A stretch of 5,579 nt of DNA from Candidatus Poseidoniaceae archaeon. GTDB lineage: Archaea; Thermoplasmatota; Poseidoniia; Poseidoniales; Poseidoniaceae. Of the stretch, positions 1 to 5,579 are shown piece by piece. The first letter of the stretch is position 1; every line of letters starts with the position of its first letter. The position numbers and the translations under genes were made by a program. The stretch spans positions 1-5,579 of the forward strand of contig DUKP01000153.1 in the NCBI GenBank assembly GCA_013329295.1, given 5' to 3'. A model generated the notes under the pieces. That model had not been told where the DNA came from. It searched no databases and saw only the letters and a program-made list of their open reading frames with translations.

Positions 1-48
1 GGTAGTGATTTTGTTAGGTTTTTTTGACAGCGATTAAATGATACTTTG
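1..48 (+). other. Intergenic tail upstream of the giant gene, with a T-run that may terminate an upstream transcript
   Basis: No gene is identifiable here. A run of seven T residues (19-25) would suit an archaeal T-rich terminator if a co-oriented gene ends just before the window. The plus-strand frame beginning at base 1 closes with TGA at 25-27 and the frame beginning at base 2 closes with TAA at 35-37, so either could be the last codons of such a gene. The pieces are too short to tell. No minus-strand ATG occurs in positions 1-99, so a divergent gene starting with ATG in this gap is excluded. Confidence 0.25.
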
Positions 49-73
49 TTGAACGAACGAGGGCCGCGTTCAA
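49..73. promoter_or_regulatory. Perfect 7-bp inverted repeat overlapping the TATA-like box, possible operator
   Basis: TTGAACG (49-55) and CGTTCAA (67-73) are exact reverse complements separated by 11 bases. The centres of the two arms are 18 bases apart, a little under two helical turns. The right arm overlaps the putative TATA box by five bases, so a dimeric regulator bound here would block TBP. The spacer is G-rich (GAGGGCCG), and an RNA hairpin is a second possibility if transcription starts upstream. A 7-bp palindrome of this kind can occur by chance. Confidence 0.3.
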
Positions 74-76
74 ATA
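69..76 (+). promoter_or_regulatory. Putative archaeal TATA box for a leaderless transcript
   Basis: TTCAAATA at this position matches 7 of 8 bases of the archaeal box-A type TTTAAATA. Its centre lies about 27 bases before the ATG, which is where TATA sits relative to the transcription start in archaea, so the mRNA would begin at or within a base or two of the start codon. Consistent with this, the bases just before the ATG (AATATACTG) contain no Shine-Dalgarno-like purine run. The bases directly upstream (GCCGCG) do not look like a typical BRE, which weakens the call. A second, weaker candidate, TTAAATGA at 34-41, would give a leader of about 36 bases. Confidence 0.42.
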
Positions 77-99
77 GTGTAAGATGCGCCAATATACTG

Positions 100-219
100 A
101 TGAACAGTGTGGCAAGTGCTGTGAATGTCCTAAGTAAGGCGCGCAAAGCAATTGTTTTGACTGCCTTAATGGTGATGACTTCGCTTAGTCCACTGCTTAT
201 TGTTGCCCCGGTTTCTGCT
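100..219 (+). other. Sec-type signal peptide, residues 1-40
   Basis: The first 40 residues have the three-part layout of a signal peptide. A polar n-region ends in the basic cluster KARK (13-16). It is followed by a hydrophobic stretch of about 20 residues, roughly 17-36, rich in Val, Leu, Met and Ala. The c-region is APVSA (36-40), followed by H41. Cleavage by type I signal peptidase is most likely after A40, since V38-S39-A40 fits the small-x-small rule. There is no twin-arginine motif and no lipobox cysteine, so the protein should leave by the Sec route and not be a lipoprotein. The n-region is rather long for a bacterial signal peptide, but the tripartite pattern is clear. Confidence 0.88.
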
Positions 220-3200
220 CATATAACCGACAATGGGACTGTCTGGCCTAAACAGGCAAGTAATGACACTGGATGGGTCCAATTAGACGCGGTTGGTGGC
301 GACCCTGTGCTTGGTTTACAGGCAAGTGCAAATTGGGGTCTAGAGTTTGCCCCCGGTGCATCATTATCAAATGTTACAATGGAAGTTAGAGTCAATGGTA
401 GTGATGGTTTACTTATCGAAGAGCCAATCATAACTGCCAGTGATGTTGGAATCAATCTATTTGATTGGTCGGGACTTGGTATGCTTGGATCGAGTGATTC
501 TTTCACTAGTAACAATCCCCATTCAGGCAGATTATCTCCTAACAGTGAATCCGGCGCATACTGGACTTTGCCATCTGGTGCCGAGATTAATGATTTGGTA
601 ATCGAGGCTTTAGCACCTGTTGACCCTGCAGTAACCTTCGAGCCTGTTGATTTGGAAATTAGTGATTATGCGATTCATTTTGTTGATGGACGATTATACT
701 TGGCAATTAGCAATAGTTTGTTAATTATCGATTACAACAACGACCCAAAAATCATTGATCTAATTACCTTTGATGATGCAAATTCAATTGTCGATTTGGA
801 AATTGATGCTGCAAACCTGGCTCTTCATATTTTGACAGATGACAATTATTTCCATGCTCTTTCGCTTGTCAACACGGCAGAATTGACACCTCTTCCGGAA
901 ACTGTTTTTGATTTAGATACTATCGAATTTGTACAATTTGACCAATTCATCGTTGCTAGTGATGGCACTCCATACGCATTGTCTTCGGATAGAGTTGCTG
1001 TATTTGATGGCGTAGACTGGAATAATGCATTTTTCAAATCACAAGATGGTAAAGGATTGGATATTACAGAAGTTAACGGCATACTCTATTTCTCTTCAGA
1101 AGGAGATGGAATAGAGAGATGGGATATGGCTAGTAGTTCAAGGCTAAGTAAATGGACTACAGCAAATAATCTTCACAGTGATTCTGTAACCTCGTTTTAT
1201 ACCACAGGAAATCAAATATTGATGAGTTCCGAAGATGCTGGTCTGGCAAGGTATGACTGGAATACTGGTTTTTGGCTATCGACATGGACAGCCAACAATT
1301 GGTTGACATCAAATGATGTTTCTGATGTCGTAGTATCAAACAATATAATGGCAATTCTAAATGGCAATTCATTACAAACTTATAACACGCAAAATGGTGT
1401 ATTTCTACAAAACTATGACCTACAAGATTTTGGCCTAGTGGGTGAGGGTGAAAAACTGGTTGTATGGCCTAATATTGGTGTTCGTTCTCCTGCAAATGAA
1501 CTCATAATGATTAGTGACGGTGGCGGAGACTTAGCGATTTTTGATACTGTAGCCGCTCCGCCATATGTTGGAAATATGTTACTTGCTAGCGGCCCTACAT
1601 CGGGAGATATGGATGACGCTGTTGAATTAAATGGAGTACTATATGTTGCAGCTGATGGAATCATGAATAGATTCGATAATCAACAATCTAGGTGGTTAAC
1701 TCCTAAACTAATCGGCGATGAAGTTAATCAATTGATTACTGATGGCACATATATTTACATTGCTGGTGAAACAACTGGCGCTCATAAGATGAGTCAAAAT
1801 GGCACAATTTTGCAAACATGGGATGCTGGCGATGGTTTAGCATCAAATTCTGTTCAACGCATTGCGGTGAATAATGATGACTTGGTGACTATCAATTCCA
1901 ATACCGCTATTTCAGTTATTGATACATCAACAAATTCAATATCAGTTTATGACTCTTCAAATCAACTTACTTCCAGTGGATTGACAGATGTTGTCACTTA
2001 CGGAAACATTGCATATATCGCAACGATTGATATTGGATTAGCAAGATTTGACTTGGCTAATGAAACATTCCTTGCTCCTTGGGGATCAACAGGAATTAAT
2101 AGTGCCGATGAGGTGCCTCTCGCTGTTTTCGATGACATTTTACATATGGGATTGCCTGGTTATGGAGTAGTAAGAAAAGACCTAGTTACTGGCGAGATAT
2201 TACTACCATTAACTGAATCAGGTAGCGGGAATTCTGGCTTAGATATTTTAGCTTCTGACATAGTATACGCGATGATTTCTGATGGCTCAAATCTATTCAT
2301 CGGGGGCGAAGATGGTGCGGTGAAGTGGGATGGTTCACAGGCTATTGATTTCCAAGGGAGAGGCGGTAGTTGGGTAACTAATCCGGATACTTTCTTTGAT
2401 TTCGTATTACTCGGCAACGACATATACGTAGGAACCGATAGAGGAGTTTGTAAATATCCAACCAGCACTGTGCAAGTAGATGATTGTATCAATGCTAATG
2501 ATGGCATGCCAGATTGGCAAACTCGCTCTGTCGGCACCGATGGTTCCAGAATTTACGGAGGCACAAACGATGGTGTTGGAATTCTAACAGTGAATCCATT
2601 TGATGTAGTTGATACATGGGAGGCAGGAGAGGATACCGACAATGCTCCAATAGAAGTGATTGGGGATATTGCCTATATCGGACTGAACGGAATCGGCATA
2701 GCAAGATATGAGATTTCAACCAATTCTTGGTTGCCTACATGGACTGAATACAGCAACTCACCATCAGGCAATGCAATTCTTGACCCTGGCAATCAAGATG
2801 TTACCGGCCTAGTCGCTGATATCAACCCCAACCAACTATGGATTGGTGGCGAAGATGGATTCCAACTTATTGATGTTACAACCGGAGCAGAAGTTTATGA
2901 TATTGAGAAAAATGATGATTTGTATTTGGGTAATGGGGAACCATATCAAATGGTAATCTATAATGGTGTTATGTATTATCATCAAGGCGATGATAGTAAT
3001 AGTGTCTATCGGATAGATGTGGTAAACTTCCAAGAACTATCCAATATTGACGCAGGGATACAACTCGATGATAACAGCGGACCCGCGTGGGGCATGGGGT
3101 TAATTGATGGAGTAATTATGGCAAGCGTAGCATCAAACGGTGGTTTTCCAAATTATTATGACGGTCGAGGAGGTATTGCACAATGGGACATTACCAACGA

Positions 3201-5579
3201 TGATTGGGGTGAAAATATCGAGCCGAGTGGCCAAGTAGACAGGGTTACGGCTTATGAATCCAGTAATGGAGACATGTGGGTATCATGGGGCGAATTGCGT
3301 TTGGACCTATATGATTCGTCAGGCAATTTTGTTGATTCTTGGAATGATGATGACGGTTTAGATTTCCCTATTCGAGAAATTGTCGAATACAATAATGAGG
3401 TGTTATTTGCCACAGAAGATGGTGTTGCTAGATATGATCGAGTAAATGATGCTTGGTTATCGACATGGGAAGAAAATAATGGATTGCCCGGCAATTCAGG
3501 GAGTGAATTCTACGAGCTTTGGACAAATGGCGTCGACTTAGTTTTAGGCGGCGGTGACGGGCAAAGTTGGCAAGGATTCCAAGGTGGAGCTATCTCTCAC
3601 TGGGATGGGGCTAATTGGAATGTTTTCACTCAAGGCGGACAGAATGGAATCCAAAATGGCTATCCAATTACTATGTCTTATTGTGGCGGCCTGTTGAATG
3701 TGGGTATTTACAATAATAATGGTGGTGTCGAGCAACTTGACCTTGCAACATCTACTATCGTAAATACCCTGACTCAAGCATCACTCGGTCAAGGTGAGGT
3801 TTCAGGTGTTGCATGTGATGATTCAACAGATACCCTCTACGTTACATTCTATGAAGATGAAGAACCAATAAGAAAATACAATATGAACTCGGGATTATTC
3901 TTGTCAGACATCACTACTCAAACTCACAATTTACCAAGTGACAGGATCTGGTGGGATGCTATTGATTATGCCAATGGGGAACTAATTGTTGGCCATGGAC
4001 TTGGTCAATCGGGTCCAAATGTCATTGGCGGGGGATATTCCGTTATTACAACCACAGGAGCAATAACAAGCCAGGTTAATTCCAACGCTCAAGGCTCATC
4101 TGTCACATCTTTCCAATGGTCTGGCACAGGCTGGCTTCTTGGACAAGCTGGTGGCTCGTCAGGGTACAGTCGTGTTGATCATCTAGATAATTTGGGACAA
4201 AATACCATTCAAACATTACCTGGACTAGTAAGTGGCCAAGTAACAACCATGACTGGTAATTCTACTCACTTGTGGGTAACAACGATTGGCGAGAATGTCG
4301 GATTTGGCCAGTCAACCGGTGCTGGTATTCTCCAAGGGGAAAGACAAGCGGATGGGACAGTAATATGGCAACAAGGGTGGACCTTACCGGCAAACTCACA
4401 GGCTAAAGATTTGGAATTGGTTGGAACTGACCTTTACATCGCTACTTCTCCATCAGGACTCATGATGTTGGATACTGTTACTGCAACTTTGACACCTATC
4501 AATGGCGCATTGCACAATAATATGGATGGAATAAAACTTGTTGGAACCGATTTAATTATTGGTTTACAAGGTAATTTTGGTTCTTCCGCTGGTGTGCAAG
4601 TTTATGACACTGTAACCAATACATTCGGCAACGGTAGGTTACTCGCAGGACTACCTTCAAACATAGTAAATGCAATTGAAGCATCTGCAGATGTAGTCTA
4701 CATCGCTACAAATGGAGGAGTTGGTAGATGGTCATTACAAACCAATGATTGGTTAAATCCGCTTACAACAACTGATGGCTTGCCATCAAACATAATACAA
4801 GACTTACTCTATGATTCTTCAAATCTTTGGATAGCAACGCCACTAGGATTAGCCCAAATGGACACGATTACGAATTCAGCCAATGTTTTAACGAGTGCTA
4901 ATGGAATGCTAGGGACTTCTTCTTGGGGCTTGATAAAAACCACCGATAATGTTGGAAATAGCCAAATTCATGTCAGCCATGACGGTGCAGGTAGTGAAAG
5001 ACCCGGAATATCAAGTATCGACGGCAGTACTGGATTAGTAAGTCAAACTCATCGCTTTGATCAATTGCCATCAAATACTGTTACAGCAATAGCAAGCGAT
5101 TGGTGGGGATTACATATTGCTACAGATGTTGGTCCGATGACTCACTGGAACGGATTGTCCGCTCAATTCGAAGATGGTTCGGCAGCATTCCAAGTTCCTA
5201 GTTGGCCTATTGAAAAATTGGTTAGCAACGGTGATGAGTTACTTGCTATTGGCAGAGACATCATAACGATAATGGATGCTACAACACCAACTCATTCAGT
5301 AGCCAAGGTATTTGTTATACCGGATGTGACAATTAGCAGTGGCACTATATCTCAAGATTACTTATGGATTACTACCGATGATGATGGATTGTTTGGCTGG
5401 ATGAACAACCCTCAATGGACGCCATTAGAACGCTTCGACTTGCGTAGAGCAGATCCACTAAATATGGGCTTCAATCTGATAAATCTCGATATTACCAACC
5501 TCACTCACCCAGGTGTTCAAATTGAGTTGGCCGCATTAAACAATCCAATCGTATTAGATGCTAGTTCTGGAACACCGGG
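100..5579 (+). CDS. Giant secreted multi-beta-propeller protein (Reg_prop-like repeats), 3'-truncated by window edge
   Basis: An uninterrupted plus-strand frame encodes 1826 residues and leaves the window still open. The last in-frame stop upstream is TGA at 25-27. I chose ATG 100 because it gives a complete signal peptide with a basic n-region (K13, R15, K16) and lies at leaderless spacing from a TATA-like box; ATGs at residues 24 and 26 would cut into the hydrophobic core. Order of parts: signal peptide 1-40, unrecognised beta-rich domain 41 to about 185, about 35 propeller-blade-like repeats from about 186 to 1780, then the start of another domain. The clearest Reg_prop signatures are DGLASNSV (578-585), DGLPSN (1559-1564) with LWIATPLGLAQMD (1576-1588), and LPSNTV (1656-1661). 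The protein has only about 20 lysines but very many Asp, Asn, Gly, Ser and Thr, so it should be strongly acidic. Known for the family: Reg_prop repeats form seven-bladed propellers in extracytoplasmic sensors. Inferred: an extracellular binding, adhesion or scaffold protein. The ligand is unknown, and no catalytic motif, kinase or internal membrane helix is visible. Confidence 0.93.
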   Translation, partial: MNSVASAVNVLSKARKAIVLTALMVMTSLSPLLIVAPVSAHITDNGTVWPKQASNDTGWVQLDAVGGDPVLGLQASANWGLEFAPGASLSNVTMEVRVNGSDGLLIEEPIITASDVGINLFDWSGLGMLGSSDSFTSNNPHSGRLSPNSESGAYWTLPSGAEINDLVIEALAPVDPAVTFEPVDLEISDYAIHFVDGRLYLAISNSLLIIDYNNDPKIIDLITFDDANSIVDLEIDAANLALHILTDDNYFHALSLVNTAELTPLPETVFDLDTIEFVQFDQFIVASDGTPYALSSDRVAVFDGVDWNNAFFKSQDGKGLDITEVNGILYFSSEGDGIERWDMASSSRLSKWTTANNLHSDSVTSFYTTGNQILMSSEDAGLARYDWNTGFWLSTWTANNWLTSNDVSDVVVSNNIMAILNGNSLQTYNTQNGVFLQNYDLQDFGLVGEGEKLVVWPNIGVRSPANELIMISDGGGDLAIFDTVAAPPYVGNMLLASGPTSGDMDDAVELNGVLYVAADGIMNRFDNQQSRWLTPKLIGDEVNQLITDGTYIYIAGETTGAHKMSQNGTILQTWDAGDGLASNSVQRIAVNNDDLVTINSNTAISVIDTSTNSISVYDSSNQLTSSGLTDVVTYGNIAYIATIDIGLARFDLANETFLAPWGSTGINSADEVPLAVFDDILHMGLPGYGVVRKDLVTGEILLPLTESGSGNSGLDILASDIVYAMISDGSNLFIGGEDGAVKWDGSQAIDFQGRGGSWVTNPDTFFDFVLLGNDIYVGTDRGVCKYPTSTVQVDDCINANDGMPDWQTRSVGTDGSRIYGGTNDGVGILTVNPFDVVDTWEAGEDTDNAPIEVIGDIAYIGLNGIGIARYEISTNSWLPTWTEYSNSPSGNAILDPGNQDVTGLVADINPNQLWIGGEDGFQLIDVTTGAEVYDIEKNDDLYLGNGEPYQMVIYNGVMYYHQGDDSNSVYRIDVVNFQELSNIDAGIQLDDNSGPAWGMGLIDGVIMASVASNGGFPNYYDGRGGIAQWDITNDDWGENIEPSGQVDRVTAYESSNGDMWVSWGELRLDLYDSSGNFVDSWNDDDGLDFPIREIVEYNNEVLFATEDGVARYDRVNDAWLSTWEENNGLPGNSGSEFYELWTNGVDLVLGGGDGQSWQGFQGGAISHWDGANWNVFTQGGQNGIQNGYPITMSYCGGLLNVGIYNNNGGVEQLDLATSTIVNTLTQASLGQGEVSGVACDDSTDTLYVTFYEDEEPIRKYNMNSGLFLSDITTQTHNLPSDRIWWDAIDYANGELIVGHGLGQSGPNVIGGGYSVITTTGAITSQVNSNAQGSSVTSFQWSGTGWLLGQAGGSSGYSRVDHLDNLGQNTIQTLPGLVSGQVTTMTGNSTHLWVTTIGENVGFGQSTGAGILQGERQADGTVIWQQGWTLPANSQAKDLELVGTDLYIATSPSGLMMLDTVTATLTPINGALHNNMDGIKLVGTDLIIGLQGNFGSSAGVQVYDTVTNTFGNGRLLAGLPSNIVNAIEASADVVYIATNGGVGRWSLQTNDWLNPLTTTDGLPSNIIQDLLYDSSNLWIATPLGLAQMDTITNSANVLTSANGMLGTSSWGLIKTTDNVGNSQIHVSHDGAGSERPGISSIDGSTGLVSQTHRFDQLPSNTVTAIASDWWGLHIATDVGPMTHWNGLSAQFEDGSAAFQVPSWPIEKLVSNGDELLAIGRDIITIMDATTPTHSVAKVFVIPDVTISSGTISQDYLWITTDDDGLFGWMNNPQWTPLERFDLRRADPLNMGFNLINLDITNLTHPGVQIELAALNNPIVLDASSGTP
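220..654 (+). other. N-terminal beta-rich domain of unknown family, residues 41 to about 185
   Basis: This part of the protein precedes the repeat array and does not show the blade pattern. It alternates short hydrophobic strands with Gly/Asn/Ser turns, for example NVTMEVRVNGSDG (91-103) followed by a Leu/Ile-rich strand and an LFDWSGLGMLG segment. This looks like a beta-sandwich or jelly-roll cap, but I do not recognise a named family. Three N-X-S/T sequons (N55, N91, N99) plus N45 fall at its start, whereas the roughly 1600 residues of repeats have only about three. A linker rich in Pro, Val and acidic residues (about 173-187, APVDPAVTFEPVDLE) leads into the first blade. Domain limits are by eye, accurate to perhaps 15 residues. 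A carbohydrate-binding or surface-attachment role would be a guess. Confidence 0.5.
655..5439 (+). repeat. Array of about 35 propeller-blade repeats (Reg_prop-like), residues about 186-1780
   Basis: A recurring unit of about 45 residues can be read along nearly the whole protein. It consists of a short hydrophobic strand, a turn (often NG, GN or GD), a strand of the type LYIAT, LWIGG or VLFAT, a turn with D/E-G, then a strand ending in an aromatic-Asp pair (RYD, RWD, VYD, LID), and often a segment W(L).TW..(N/D)GL.SN. Clear examples are LYFSSEGDGIERWD (329-342), LFIGGEDGAVKWD (732-744), LWIGGEDGFQLID (913-925), VLFATEDGVARYD (1101-1113), LYIATSPSGLMMLD (1445-1458) and LHIATDVGPMTHWN (1671-1684). 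I count about 35 units by eye; the weakest are the first three and those between about 1190 and 1410. The pattern matches the Reg_prop family within the beta-propeller superfamily. YVTN-, PQQ- or kelch-type repeats are less likely because of the GLPSN and WI.T..GL motifs. Copies are strongly diverged, so the array is old apart from a few short shared stretches. Confidence 0.82.
5440..5577 (+). other. Start of a post-propeller domain, residues about 1781-1826, cut by the window end
   Basis: After the last clear blade (LWITTDDDGLFGWM, 1755-1768, plus a WTPLERFDL strand) the repeat pattern stops. The following residues, from RRADPLNMGFN onward, read as alternating strands with a sequon at N1800 (NLT) and a Pro/Gly turn, and resemble the beginning of an Ig-like or other beta-sandwich module. 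No stop codon is reached. Whether the protein ends in a membrane anchor, a sorting signal, more beta modules or an enzymatic domain cannot be told here. The family is not recognised, and the boundary could also be an irregular closing blade that completes the last propeller. Confidence 0.4.

Noticed and set aside
41..48. ATACTTTG resembles the Bacteroidota -7 promoter element (TAnnTTTG).
   Set aside because: The match is imperfect: only two T residues precede the G after TA plus two bases. I see no -33 TTG element at suitable spacing inside the window. The archaeal TATA reading fits better, though the lineage is not settled.
46..51. Alternative upstream in-frame TTG start codons at 46 and 49.
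   Set aside because: They would put 17-18 extra residues with several arginines before the signal peptide. ATG 100 gives a better start and matches the promoter spacing.
84..137. Short out-of-frame ORF starting at ATG 84, translating as MRQYTDEQCGKCCECPK, with a cysteine cluster resembling a metal-binding knuckle.
   Set aside because: It is only 17 codons, overlaps the start and signal-peptide coding of the giant gene, has no ribosome binding site, and the putative TATA box would start transcription downstream of its ATG. It is most likely chance.
219..3777. A series of minus-strand open frames of 65-125 codons across the window.
   Set aside because: They all lie opposite the continuous 1826-codon plus-strand gene, and their translations (Ser/Pro/Thr/Leu-rich, no motifs) are what the reverse complement of a Gly/Asp/Asn-rich protein gives. 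None is supported as a gene.
3343..5387. Asp-rich runs such as NDDDG (1082-1086) and TDDDG (1758-1762) considered as calcium-binding loops like those of EF-hand or dockerin domains.
   Set aside because: They lack the spaced DxDxDG ligand pattern and sit at the ordinary turn or DGL position of the blade motif, so a specific calcium site cannot be supported.
655..5439. Possible CRISPR array or tandem DNA repeat because of the periodic protein pattern.
   Set aside because: The periodicity is at protein level only. The DNA copies are widely diverged and the reading frame is continuous, so there are no direct repeats with spacers.

Overview
The window holds one very large plus-strand reading frame and very little else. 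The frame opens at an ATG at position 100 and runs to the last base (5579) without a stop codon, giving 1826 complete codons. The gene is therefore cut by the right edge and its C-terminus is not visible. All sizeable minus-strand open frames lie opposite this gene and look like shadows.

Layout: positions 1-99 are an intergenic stretch. It holds a T-run that could end an upstream transcript, an inverted repeat, and a TATA-like box spaced so that transcription would begin at or next to the ATG (a leaderless mRNA). Positions 100-219 encode a Sec-type signal peptide. Positions 220-654 encode a beta-rich N-terminal domain that I do not recognise, with four N-glycosylation sequons in or near it. 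Positions 655-5439 encode about 35 degenerate repeats of about 45 residues that look like blades of a beta-propeller of the 'two-component regulator propeller' (Reg_prop) type. The clearest copies carry the GLPSN and LWIAT..GL...D signatures. Positions 5440-5577 appear to begin a different, post-propeller domain.

Organism: the combination of a TATA-like box about 27 bases before the ATG, no visible Shine-Dalgarno sequence, a lysine-poor acidic secreted protein and an AT-leaning genome suggests a marine planktonic archaeon. Marine Group II Euryarchaeota (Poseidoniales, Thermoplasmatota) is my best guess. This is an inference from style, not from a marker gene; a marine Bacteroidota or another lineage remains possible.

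Function: the protein is probably an extracellular or surface-anchored multi-propeller protein. Reg_prop repeats are best known from the periplasmic sensor regions of Bacteroides hybrid two-component systems that bind glycans. Here no kinase or transmembrane segment follows within 1826 residues, so a binding, adhesion or scaffold role is more plausible than canonical signalling. Only one gene is visible, so no operon or pathway can be described.
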